A stretch of DNA of 33,431 nt. Origin: Planctomycetia bacterium (GTDB lineage Bacteria > Planctomycetota > MHYJ01 > WSZJ01). This document shows positions 16,058 through 23,452 of the stretch, one piece after another (the first letter of the stretch is position 1; each line of letters begins with the position of its first letter). The position numbers and the translations under genes are program-made. The stretch is taken from NCBI GenBank assembly GCA_020849035.1, contig JADLHC010000152.1, forward strand, positions 1 to 33,431, written 5' to 3'. A model generated the notes under the pieces. The model was not told the origin of the DNA and searched no databases. It saw only the letters and a list, made by a program, of their open reading frames with translations.

Positions 16058-16872
16058 GCAAGCCCGTCGTCGTCGGCGCCGTGCTGTACGACCCCAAGGT
16101 CTCCGTCATCTGGGACATCATCCGCGACTTCTTCGAGCAGAACGGCTGCCCGATGGACGTCGTCTTCTACACGAACTACGAGATGCAGGTGGAAGCGCTG
16201 GTGAAGGGCCACGTCGACATCGCGTGGAACTCGCCGCTCGCGTGGCTCGACTCGCAGCGGCTCTCGAACGACGGCTGCCGGGCGATCGCGATGCGGGACA
16301 CGGACCGCGACCGGGTGTCGCACCTCGTGGTGAAGGCGGAGGGGCCCGTGAAGACGGTCGCGGACCTCAAGGGGAAGACCGTGGCGCTCGGGGCCAAGGA
16401 CTCGCCGCAGGCGACGCTCATCCCGCTGGGCCTGCTGAAGCGCCACGGGCTGGAGCCCGGCCGCGACTTCGCCGAGAAGCGCTTCGACGTCCTCGTCGGC
16501 AAGCACGGCGACCACATCGGCGGCGAGCGAGACGCGCTGGCGTGCCTGGAGAAGGGCGAAGCGGCGGCGTGCGCGATGCTTGACCTGAACTGGCAGGCGT
16601 GGCAGAAGGACGGGACGGCGGACCCGCGGAAGTACCGCGTGCTGGCGACGACGGACCCGTTCGACCACTGCGTGTTCACTGTGAAGAAGGACTTCCCTGC
16701 GGACGCGGAGAAGAAGTGGCTGAAGGCGCTGTTCTCGATGAGCTACGACAACCCGAAGCACCGGCAGATGATGGACATGGAGGGGCTGAAGGCGTGGAAG
16801 GAGGGGCGGACGAGCGGATTCGGGCCCCTGTCGGAGGCGACGAAGAGCCTGAAGTACTGGGACGGGAAATGA
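16054..16872 (+). CDS. PhnD/SsuA-like substrate-binding protein without signal peptide
   Basis: This 272-residue protein has the type-2 periplasmic-binding fold of the PhnD/SsuA/TauA group. Its first strand is PVVVGAVLYDPKVS. Next come ALVKGHVDIAWNSPLAWLDS (ligand-loop region) and VKTVADLKGKTVALGAKDSP (hinge and second lobe), and the protein ends KSLKYWDGK. Family members normally bring phosphonates, sulfonates or related compounds to an ABC transporter. This one begins MSKPVVVGA with no signal peptide or lipobox, and no ABC permease or ATPase is nearby, so it probably works in the cytosol as a sensor or enzyme-like binding protein. ATG 16054 overlaps the OsmC stop (ATGA). Its own TGA overlaps the next ATG in the same way. 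Confidence 0.82.
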   Translation: MSKPVVVGAVLYDPKVSVIWDIIRDFFEQNGCPMDVVFYTNYEMQVEALVKGHVDIAWNSPLAWLDSQRLSNDGCRAIAMRDTDRDRVSHLVVKAEGPVKTVADLKGKTVALGAKDSPQATLIPLGLLKRHGLEPGRDFAEKRFDVLVGKHGDHIGGERDALACLEKGEAAACAMLDLNWQAWQKDGTADPRKYRVLATTDPFDHCVFTVKKDFPADAEKKWLKALFSMSYDNPKHRQMMDMEGLKAWKEGRTSGFGPLSEATKSLKYWDGK

Positions 16873-18017
16873 GATTCCCGCCGCTGGCGACGACGATGGT
16901 GGGGAGCTGGCCGCGCCCGGACGCGCTGCTTCGGGCGCAGTCGAGAAAGCGCAAGGGGGAGCTGTCGCGCGCGGAGTTCGAGAAGCTCGCGGACGAGGCG
17001 GTCCTGGACGCGCTGAAACGGCAGGAACGCGCGGGGCTGGACCTCGTCACGGACGGCGAGCAGCGGCGCGACAACTTCTACTCGTTCGTGGCGGAGAAGC
17101 TGTCGGGCGTCCGGATGATGACGATGCTCGAGCTGCTCGACCACGTCGAGGACAAGGCGGGGTTCGAGAAGATCCTGCGCACGCTCGACGTCCCGGCGAG
17201 CTCGTTGAGCAACCCGACGTGCGTCGGGCGCATCGAACGGCGCGAGCCGCTGGCCGTCGGCGAGCTCAGGTTTACGAAGGCGCACACGTCGAAGCCGGTC
17301 AAGGTGCCGCTTCCCGGCCCGTACCTCCTGACCCGGGCGATGTGGGTGAAGGAGCTGGCGCGGCCGCACTACGCGTCCAAGGAGGAGCTGTCGAGGGATA
17401 TCGTGCGGGTCCTGCGCGACGAGGCGCGCGAACTCGCCGCGGCCGGGGCGGACTTCATCCAGTTCGACGAGCCGGTGCTGACCGAGGTCGTCTTCGCGCC
17501 GAAGGCGACACGGACGTTCATGTGCGCGTCGCTGGCCGAGCGCGGGGACCCGAAGGAGGAGCTGGAGTTCGCGGTACGGCTCATCAACGAGGTCACGGCC
17601 GGTCTCAAGGGCCCGCTCACCGGCGTCCACGTCTGCCGCGGCAACTGGAGCCGCGACGAGTCCACGCTGCGCCGCGGCGACTACGCCCCGCTCGCGCCGG
17701 ACCTCGAGCGCCTCAATGTGGACCAGCTCGTCCTCGAGTACGCGACCGAGCGCGCCGGCGACGTCCGCCCGTTCGGCGGGAAATCCCTCGGCCTCGGCGT
17801 CGTCAACCCGCGCACCGACGAGGTCGAGTCCCCGGAGCGCATCGAGGCCTCCGTCCGCCGCGCCCTCGCCCACTACCCGCCCGACCGCCTCTTCCTCAAC
17901 CCCGACTGCGGCTTCGGCACGTTCAGCCGCAGCCCCATGAACAGCGCCGACGTCGCCGAGCGCAAGCTCGCCGCGATGGTCGAGGCCGCGCGGAGGCTCC
18001 GGGGGCAGGCGGGCTGA
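16869..18017 (+). CDS. MetE-core (cobalamin-independent methionine synthase-like) methyltransferase
   Basis: This 382-residue protein corresponds to the catalytic C-terminal half of MetE. It begins with the typical TTMVGSWPRPDAL and has the zinc-site residues: His254 and Cys256 in GVHVCRGNW, Glu290 in LVLEYA and Cys347 in NPDCGFGT. The absence of the N-terminal MetE half marks the short core type. Core enzymes transfer methyl groups to homocysteine or another thiol from donors that need not be folate. Coupling by ATGA overlap to the PhnD-like gene, and the upstream flavoprotein and OsmC-fold gene, suggest a small pathway for an organosulfur, phosphonate or methylated compound. That pathway is an inference. 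Confidence 0.88.
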   Translation: MRFPPLATTMVGSWPRPDALLRAQSRKRKGELSRAEFEKLADEAVLDALKRQERAGLDLVTDGEQRRDNFYSFVAEKLSGVRMMTMLELLDHVEDKAGFEKILRTLDVPASSLSNPTCVGRIERREPLAVGELRFTKAHTSKPVKVPLPGPYLLTRAMWVKELARPHYASKEELSRDIVRVLRDEARELAAAGADFIQFDEPVLTEVVFAPKATRTFMCASLAERGDPKEELEFAVRLINEVTAGLKGPLTGVHVCRGNWSRDESTLRRGDYAPLAPDLERLNVDQLVLEYATERAGDVRPFGGKSLGLGVVNPRTDEVESPERIEASVRRALAHYPPDRLFLNPDCGFGTFSRSPMNSADVAERKLAAMVEAARRLRGQAG

Positions 18018-18049
18018 CCGATCCGCATCACGGCAACCGCACACAAACG

Positions 18050-18065
18050 CTCAACCCATCACCCC
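18050..18065. repeat. right-hand octamer arm before TPR paralog B
   Basis: Only the right arm is present: CTCAACCC (18050-18057) and the decayed ATCACCCC (18058-18065), three bases before ATG 18069. The left arm is missing because the upstream gene (MetE-core) ends without octamers. This is the most eroded of the boundaries. Confidence 0.7.
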
Positions 18066-18068
18066 CCC

Positions 18069-19220
18069 ATGTCCCGCGAAACCCTCTACCTCTTCCGCCA
18101 CGCCCTGCTGCGCGACGCGGCCTACCAGCTCCAGATGCCGGCCGAGCGCGCGCGCCTGCACGCGGAGGCGTTTGCCGTCATCGAACGGCTGTGCGGGGGG
18201 CGCGCCCCGGAGCCCGCGGCGGTGGACGCGGTCAACCCCACCCCGCAGGCGACGCATCCGACGGACCCGTTCGCGGAGGAGCTCGCCGCGCACGCGCGCC
18301 TCGGGGGCGGCGATCCCGCCCTCCAGCTCCGGTACCTCCTGCGCAGCGTCGCGATCGCCATCCGCGATTACCGGAACGCCGCGGCACAGGACCTGTGGCT
18401 TCGGATCGCCGCACTCGTGAGCGGGGGGCAGCGGGGCATCGCGCTCCGGCAGGCAGGACTCGCCGCGGCGCGGCGCGGCCGCGCGCCGGAGGCGGAGCGA
18501 CTTTTCGTGGAGGCGATCCGGGTGCTCCACGGCGCAGGATCGAGGCGCGAGGAGGGGAACGCGCTGGGGAACCTCGCGTCGCTCCTCCGGGAGACGGGGC
18601 GCCTCGAAGAAGCCGAGCGGAACCTCGAGCGGTCGCTCCTGCTTCTCCGCGGGGGAGGCCATCGCATCCAGGAAGCGATGATGGTCGCCAACAAGGCCAA
18701 CCTGTGCCTGGAGCTGGACCACTTCGAGGAGGCCGAGGTTCTGCTCAACGAAGCGCTTGCGGTCTTCCGCGAGGCGGGCGACCTGCGCTCCGAGCGCACG
18801 ACCCGCGGGAATCTCGCGAACCTCTACCGGCGGTCGGGCAGGCATGGGGAGGCGGAGGTCCTGTACGCGGAGGTGCTGGCTGCGGACCGGGCGGCGGGCG
18901 ACCGCCGCCACGAGGGAGTCACGCTGGGGAACCTGGCCACGCTCTACCAGGCCACGGGGCGCATCGCGGAGGCCGAGTCCGCCCTCCGGGAGGCCCTCCC
19001 TCTCCACAGCGCCGCAGGCAACCGTCGCCACGAGGGCGCGAGCCGCTGCGACCTGGGGCTGAACCTGCTGCGCCAGGGCCGCCGCGGGGAGGCCGTGCGG
19101 GAGTGGCGGGACGGGATTGCGATCCTGCGCGAACTGCGGGACCGGAAGGCCGCCGCGGGCGCAGTGGCGGAAATGCGGAAGGCGTGCGGCGAGGCCGGGG
19201 TGGCGCCACTGGAAGAGTGA
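18069..19220 (+). CDS. TPR paralog B (FRHALLRDAAYQ N-cap, 5 repeat units)
   Basis: This is a 383-residue protein with no signal peptide. The N-cap (1-156) begins MSRETLYLFRHALLRDAAYQ and includes CGGRAPEP and HPTDPFAEELAAHARL. Five exact 40-residue TPR units occupy 157-356; each starts with a Gly-x-Arg-type turn, continues with a GNLA-type first helix and ends in an EAExxxxEAL-type second helix. The C-cap (357-383) ends MRKACGEAGVAPL. It is the first member of the contiguous array and follows the MetE-core gene by 51 bases. It has the family N-terminus at an ATG just after the octamer arm. No Shine-Dalgarno is seen; the leader is C/T-rich. Confidence 0.87.
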   Translation: MSRETLYLFRHALLRDAAYQLQMPAERARLHAEAFAVIERLCGGRAPEPAAVDAVNPTPQATHPTDPFAEELAAHARLGGGDPALQLRYLLRSVAIAIRDYRNAAAQDLWLRIAALVSGGQRGIALRQAGLAAARRGRAPEAERLFVEAIRVLHGAGSRREEGNALGNLASLLRETGRLEEAERNLERSLLLLRGGGHRIQEAMMVANKANLCLELDHFEEAEVLLNEALAVFREAGDLRSERTTRGNLANLYRRSGRHGEAEVLYAEVLAADRAAGDRRHEGVTLGNLATLYQATGRIAEAESALREALPLHSAAGNRRHEGASRCDLGLNLLRQGRRGEAVREWRDGIAILRELRDRKAAAGAVAEMRKACGEAGVAPLEE

Positions 19221-19305
19221 GGAGGCGGCCGGAACCCCCGCAGAAGCCCGACGGAAGTCCGGGCCCGGGGCATCCCGCGAACGAGCGCAGCCGGCCGTCC
19301 CTGAT

Positions 19306-19311
19306 TACGAT
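19306..19311 (+). promoter_or_regulatory. leaderless -10-like TACGAT before paralog C
   Basis: TACGAT ends 6 bases before GTG 19318. The arrangement (hexamer, GACGGC, start codon) is the same as before hicB at 29057, pointing to a shared leaderless promoter type. No octamer arms are present at this boundary. Confidence 0.45.
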
Positions 19312-19317
19312 GACGGC

Positions 19318-20901
19318 GTGGCCCCCTCCCCTCCCCCGCGCGGCTCGCTCTCGGCGGAGACGGCGTACATGTTCCGCCACTCCGTGCTCCGCGACGCAGC
19401 GAACCAGCTGCAGCTCCCCGGCGAACGCGCGCGGCTCCACGGACTGGCCTTCGCCGCCCTCGAGGCCCTCTGCGGCGGGCCGCCGCCGGAGCCGCCGCCG
19501 CTCGACGCCCCCGATCCGCCGCCGTTCGAGCCGCACGCGACCGACCCGTTCGCCCTCGAGCTCGCCGGGCACGCCTCGCACTCCGCCGGCGAGGCCCCGC
19601 CGCGCGCCCTTCCCCTCTACCTCCGCCGCGCCGCCGAATCGGCACGCGCGAGCTTCCGGAACGAGACCGCGCAGGAGTGCTGGCAGCAGCTCGCCGCCGC
19701 CAGCGAGGGCGCGGAGCGAGGCGAAGCGATCCGCCTCGCCGGTATCGCGTCGTTCATGCGGGGGCGTTCGAGCGAAGCGGAGGCGCTTCTCCGCGAGGCG
19801 GCGGGGGTTTTCCAGGACATCGGCAACCGGCGGCTCGCAGGGGCGGCCTTGATCGGCGTGGGGAACGTCTGCCAGCGGACCGGCCGGGGCGAGGAGGCCC
19901 TTCGCGCGTACGAGCGCGCGGCTGCGCTGGCGCGCGAGGCGGGCGACCGCCGGGCCGAGGGGGCGGCGAAAGGCCCGATGATCTTCCTGCACCTCGAGCT
20001 GGGGCGCGTCGAGGAGGCGGAGCGGACGGGCGAGGAAGCGCTGGGGATGGCGCGCGAGGCAGGCGACCTGGCGAGGGTGGCGCAGTGCCTCGGGAGCCTG
20101 GGGCATCTCTATCGCGGCACGGGGCGCCCGGGTCTGGCCGAGCGGATGTTTGCGGAGGCGATCGAGCTGCACCGGAAGCGGGGCAACCGGGACGGCGAGG
20201 GGATCGCGTTGGGGAGCGTGGCGGCGGTCTGCCTGGAGACGGGGCGCCTGGAGCGGGCGGAGGCGCTGTGCCTGGAGGCGCTGGCGATCCACCGCGAGGT
20301 CGGGAACCGGGTCAGCGAAGGGGTTGCGCTCGAATGGCTTGCGATCGCGCAGAAGGACACGGGCCGCACGGCGCAGGCAGAGGCGACGTTCGGCCAGGCC
20401 CTCGCCATTGCGCGCGAGACCGGGAATCGCCGCTCCGAGGGAGTGATCCTGGCGAACCTCTCCGGCGCGCTCCAGATGGCCGGCCGCGCGCCCGAGGCCG
20501 AGCGGGCGCTGGAGCAGGCGCTCGCGATCGCGCGGGAAATCGGGAACCGCCGCACCGAGGGCGTCACCCTCGGGAACCTTGCCGCCCTCTACCGCGACTC
20601 CGGCCGCCTCGCCGAGGCCGACGTCGCCTTCCGGCAGGCCCTCGACCTCCACCGCCAGGTCCGCAACCGGCGGTTCGAGGGCATCCACTCCTGCGAGCAG
20701 GCCCTCTGCGCCGCCCTGCTGGGGCGGAGGCGCGAAGCCGGGGAGATCTGGAATGCCGGCGCTTCAATCCTCGAGGGCGTCGGCGACGAGCGCGAGCTGA
20801 ATCGCCTGCTCGGCGACATGCGTGCCACGTGCGAGAGGGCGGGGATTCCGCCCCTCGCGGGGGCGGACGGGAAGGGCGAGGTTGATGGGTTGAAGGGTTG
20901 A
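19318..20901 (+). CDS. TPR paralog C (8 repeat units)
   Basis: This 527-residue protein starts at GTG 19318. The N-cap (1-168) has a Pro-rich lead and then SAETAYMFRHSVLRDAANQ, with Asn in place of the family Tyr. HATDPFALELAGHA marks the second conserved patch. Eight exact 40-residue TPR units run from 169 to 488; the fourth to seventh are closest to consensus (for example GNRRSEGVILANLSGALQ). The C-cap (489-527) contains MRATCERAGIPPL and ends EVDGLKG. These last residues and the stop codon are encoded by the octamer repeats of the next boundary. The GTG is chosen because translation from any in-frame codon further upstream would add low-complexity sequence absent from the paralogs. Confidence 0.85.
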   Translation: MAPSPPPRGSLSAETAYMFRHSVLRDAANQLQLPGERARLHGLAFAALEALCGGPPPEPPPLDAPDPPPFEPHATDPFALELAGHASHSAGEAPPRALPLYLRRAAESARASFRNETAQECWQQLAAASEGAERGEAIRLAGIASFMRGRSSEAEALLREAAGVFQDIGNRRLAGAALIGVGNVCQRTGRGEEALRAYERAAALAREAGDRRAEGAAKGPMIFLHLELGRVEEAERTGEEALGMAREAGDLARVAQCLGSLGHLYRGTGRPGLAERMFAEAIELHRKRGNRDGEGIALGSVAAVCLETGRLERAEALCLEALAIHREVGNRVSEGVALEWLAIAQKDTGRTAQAEATFGQALAIARETGNRRSEGVILANLSGALQMAGRAPEAERALEQALAIAREIGNRRTEGVTLGNLAALYRDSGRLAEADVAFRQALDLHRQVRNRRFEGIHSCEQALCAALLGRRREAGEIWNAGASILEGVGDERELNRLLGDMRATCERAGIPPLAGADGKGEVDGLKG

Positions 20902-20951
20902 GAACGGCAAACGCGTAGACTCCCCGACTCAACCTCTCAACCCATCAGCCC
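20879..20951. repeat. inverted octamer arms with TAGACT spacer
   Basis: The left arm is AGGTTGAT, GGGTTGAA, GGGTTGAG (20879-20902). The right arm is CTCAACCT, CTCAACCC, ATCAGCCC (20928-20951). The 25-base spacer holds TAGACT (20916-20921), a -10-like box; TTGAAG in the left arm (20890-20895) lies 20 bases before it and could act as a -35. Stop of paralog C (TGA 20899-20901) is inside the left arm. An almost identical spacer recurs before paralog F. Confidence 0.9.
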
Positions 20952-20960
20952 GCCTTCCCC

Positions 20961-21029
20961 ATGTCCCCCGGAACCCTCGACCTCTTCCCCCGCACGGAGC
21001 CCTGGACCCCCTGCCCGAGGAACATGTGA
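20961..21029 (+). pseudogene. N-terminal stub of a TPR paralog
   Basis: The ATG at 20961 sits exactly where family genes start after the octamer arm. The reading MSPGTLDLFPR matches the first residues of paralogs F and G (MSPETLYLFRH), then loses similarity and stops after 22 codons. Its TGA (21027-21029) overlaps the GTG start of paralog D (21026) by three bases. It is either the remains of a recombined gene start or, if translated, a short leader peptide that couples to paralog D. Confidence 0.7.
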
Positions 21030-21727
21030 CCTCGGCTGAGGCCCATTACCTGTTCCGGCATGCGATGCTCAGGGACGCGGCGTACCAGCTGCAGCTTCCC
21101 TCGGACCGCTGCCGGCTTCATGCCTGCGCGCTCGAGGCGTTGGAGAGCGTCCTGGGGGGACCCCCGCCGGACGCGCCGGCCGGCGAGCGGATCACGTCCG
21201 AGTCGCCTCCCCATCCGACCGATCCGTTCGCGCGGGAGCTCGGCGAACACGCGCGCCTCGCCGGAACGCGCTTCCGCGAGAAACTCCTGGTCTACCTGCG
21301 ACGCGCCGCGGCTTTCGCCGTGCGCGTGTGGCGATCCGACGAGGCGGAGCGGCTCTACCGGGAATCGCTCCGGCTGTCCGTCGAGACCGGGGCCAGGCGC
21401 ACCGAGGGCACCACGCTGGGAAATCTCGCGCTGCTGTACCTCGAAGCAGGAAACGCGGCGCTCGCCGAGTCCGTCATCCGCGACGCCCTCGCGATCCATC
21501 GCGAAATCGGCCTTCGGCGCTTCGAAGACATCCACCTCTGCGATCTCGGCGAGATCCTGGTGAGGACCGGCCGGGCCGGGGAAGGTATGAAGGCCTGGGC
21601 CGAGGGCCTGTCGATCCTGCGCGCGCTCGGCGACGGGCGGCTGGCGCGCAGGAAGACCGGGCACTTCCGGGAAGTCTGCGCGAGATTCGGCGTCCGGACG
21701 CCGGCGGGCGATGAAGCGGGGAACTGA
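21026..21727 (+). CDS. TPR paralog D (short form, 2 repeat units)
   Basis: This 233-residue protein is the shortest member. The N-cap starts (GTG)TSAEAHYLFRHAMLRDAAYQ and keeps HPTDPFARELGEHARLAG, but is about 121 residues instead of about 156. The missing part corresponds to the segment with the conserved Trp and the EALRxAG helix. Two 40-residue TPR units (122-201) and the C-cap (202-233, REVCARFGVRTP) follow. The reading frame is intact, so the loss was in frame. GTG 21026 overlaps the stop of the upstream stub, which sits behind the octamer boundary; transcription and perhaps translation start there. Partners are unknown. Confidence 0.8.
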   Translation: MTSAEAHYLFRHAMLRDAAYQLQLPSDRCRLHACALEALESVLGGPPPDAPAGERITSESPPHPTDPFARELGEHARLAGTRFREKLLVYLRRAAAFAVRVWRSDEAERLYRESLRLSVETGARRTEGTTLGNLALLYLEAGNAALAESVIRDALAIHREIGLRRFEDIHLCDLGEILVRTGRAGEGMKAWAEGLSILRALGDGRLARRKTGHFREVCARFGVRTPAGDEAGN

Positions 21728-21779
21728 CCGCCGCTTCCCGGTTCGATGGCGACAGCGCGGCGCCTGCGCCGCCGCATGC

Positions 21780-21801
21780 CATACTGCCCGCACGAAAGGA
21801 G
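21780..21801 (+). promoter_or_regulatory. -10-like CATACT and Shine-Dalgarno before paralog E
   Basis: CATACT (21780-21785) is a possible -10. AAAGGAG (21795-21801) is a strong Shine-Dalgarno 9 bases before GTG 21811. This boundary has no octamer arms, so paralog E is expressed in a different way from F, G and H. Confidence 0.5.
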
Positions 21802-21810
21802 CTCCTTCTC

Positions 21811-23385
21811 GTGTCCGCCGAAGCCGCCTACCTCTTCCGCCACGCGCTCCTCCGCGACGCCGCGTACCAGCTCCAGATGCCCGGCGACCGCGCGCGGCTC
21901 CACGCGCTGGCGTTCGGGCTGATCGAGGACTTCTGTGGAGGCCGCGTCCCGGCGTCGCCTCCCCTCGGCGGAACCGCGCTTGCGACCTTCGTGCCGCATG
22001 CGACGGACCCGTTCGCGCAGGAGCTGGCCGACCACGCGCACCTCGGGGGGGAAGCCGGAGATTCGACCGGGGTCCCGGCGGAAGCCTTCACTCTCTACCT
22101 GCGCCGCGCCGCGGAAATCGCGGCGGCCGGCTACCGGCAGCAGGCCGCCCAGCAGTGCTGGACGCGGCTCGCGGAGCACCTGGCCGGACGCTCGAAGGGC
22201 GAGGCGCTTCGACAGGCCGGAACCGCCGCTTCCGTGAGGGGCCGGACGGCGGAGGCGGAGGGTCTGTTCGGCAGGGCGCTGGAGGAGTTCCGTGAAGCGG
22301 GGGCGCGGCCTAACGAAGGCATGGCGCTGTCGGAGGTGGCGGCCCTGTACCGCCGGACGGGCCGCGTCGATCTTGCGGAGCGGGCGATCGAGGAGGCGCT
22401 TGCCCTCTCCCGTGAAACGGGCCAGCGCCGGGAGGAAGGCAATGCGCTCACGAACCTGGCGAACATCTACCGCGAGACGGGTCGCGTCGCGCAGGCCGAA
22501 CGCCTGCTCGAGCAGGCGCTGCTCGTGCATCGCGAGGTCTCCAACCGCCACAGCGAGGGGATCACCCTGGGCAACCTGGCCCTCGTGTACAAGGAGACCG
22601 GCCGCGTCGAGCTCGCCGAGCGGACGTTCAACCAGGCGCTCGACCTCCATCGTGCCTTCGGTCACCGCCGCAGTGAAAGCCTGGCCCTGGGCAACCTGGC
22701 CTCGCTCCTGATGCGGACCGGCCGGTTCGAGGAGGCCCGTGCCGCCTGCGGACGGTCGCTCGCCCTGGCTCTCGAGGTCGGCGATCGCTCGAACGAGGCC
22801 GTCGCGCTCGGAACCCAGGGCCGCCTTCACCTGCTCGAGGGCCGCCTCGACCAGGCCGAGCCCCTCTACGAACGGGCTCTTGCCATCCACCGTGAAACCG
22901 GCAGCCGGCGGCTCGAGGCGGTCGTCCTCGGGAATCTCGCCTCGTTGTGGCTGGAGACAGGCCGCTCCGGCCGGGCCGAGGAGGCTTTCCGGCAGGCCCT
23001 TGACATCCGGCGCGAAATCGGCGACCGCGACGGCGAGGGCGTCTCGCTCGCCAACCTGGCCCAGGTGTTCGCGGAAACCGACCGCCTCCCGCAGGCCCTG
23101 GCGACATTCGAGGAAGCGCTCGCGCTGCATCGCCGGTCCGGGAACAGGGCTTTCGAGGGCGGCAGTTCCTGCGGCAAGGCGCTCTGCCTCCTGCGCCTGG
23201 GCCGGGTCCGCGAAGCCGCCGGGCTCTGGCGGGACGGGATCGGGATCCTCAAGTCCGTCCACGACGAGGTGGAGGTCCGGACCCGGCGCGAGGCGATGAT
23301 CGTGGCGTGCGCGAAGGCGGGGGTGGAGCCGTTCGCGGAGGAGGAGGGCGATGGGGGTGGACAGGTTGATGCGTTGAGGGGTTGA
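21811..23385 (+). CDS. TPR paralog E (8 repeat units)
   Basis: This is a 524-residue protein. The N-cap (1-163) begins (GTG)SAEAAYLFRHALLRDAAYQ and has HATDPFAQELADHAHLGG and the SKGEALRQAG helix. Eight exact 40-residue TPR units occupy 164-483. They are the most regular in the array: a typical unit reads GNxRxEGxxLGNLAxLYxET followed by GRxxxAExxxxQALxxHRE. The C-cap (484-524) contains IVACAKAGVEPF and ends QVDALRG, encoded by the octamer repeats that also give the stop codon. Exact 40-residue periodicity with high similarity between units implies growth and shrinkage by unequal recombination. The GTG start is fixed by the Shine-Dalgarno and by the family N-terminus. Confidence 0.88.
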   Translation: MSAEAAYLFRHALLRDAAYQLQMPGDRARLHALAFGLIEDFCGGRVPASPPLGGTALATFVPHATDPFAQELADHAHLGGEAGDSTGVPAEAFTLYLRRAAEIAAAGYRQQAAQQCWTRLAEHLAGRSKGEALRQAGTAASVRGRTAEAEGLFGRALEEFREAGARPNEGMALSEVAALYRRTGRVDLAERAIEEALALSRETGQRREEGNALTNLANIYRETGRVAQAERLLEQALLVHREVSNRHSEGITLGNLALVYKETGRVELAERTFNQALDLHRAFGHRRSESLALGNLASLLMRTGRFEEARAACGRSLALALEVGDRSNEAVALGTQGRLHLLEGRLDQAEPLYERALAIHRETGSRRLEAVVLGNLASLWLETGRSGRAEEAFRQALDIRREIGDRDGEGVSLANLAQVFAETDRLPQALATFEEALALHRRSGNRAFEGGSSCGKALCLLRLGRVREAAGLWRDGIGILKSVHDEVEVRTRREAMIVACAKAGVEPFAEEEGDGGGQVDALRG

Positions 23386-23443
23386 GACCTTCGAACGCGT
23401 AGACTCCCCGACTCAACCCCTCAACCTCTCAACCCATCAACCT
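23363..23443. repeat. inverted octamer arms with TAGACT spacer
   Basis: The left arm is AGGTTGAT, GCGTTGAG, GGGTTGAG (23363-23386). The right arm is CTCAACCC, CTCAACCT, CTCAACCC, ATCAACCT (23412-23443). The spacer contains ACGCGTAGACTCCCCGA, identical to that at 20911-20927; TAGACT is at 23400-23405. The stop of paralog E (23383-23385) is in the left arm, and ATG 23453 follows the right arm by nine bases (GCCGTCCCC). Confidence 0.92.
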
Positions 23444-23452
23444 GCCGTCCCC

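Noticed and set aside
23363-23443. fimS-type invertible promoter switch
   Set aside because: The inverted arms around a promoter-like spacer fit the shape, but the spacers are only 25-56 bases, arms differ in unit number, and no site-specific recombinase is in the window. Kept only as a possibility that long reads could test.
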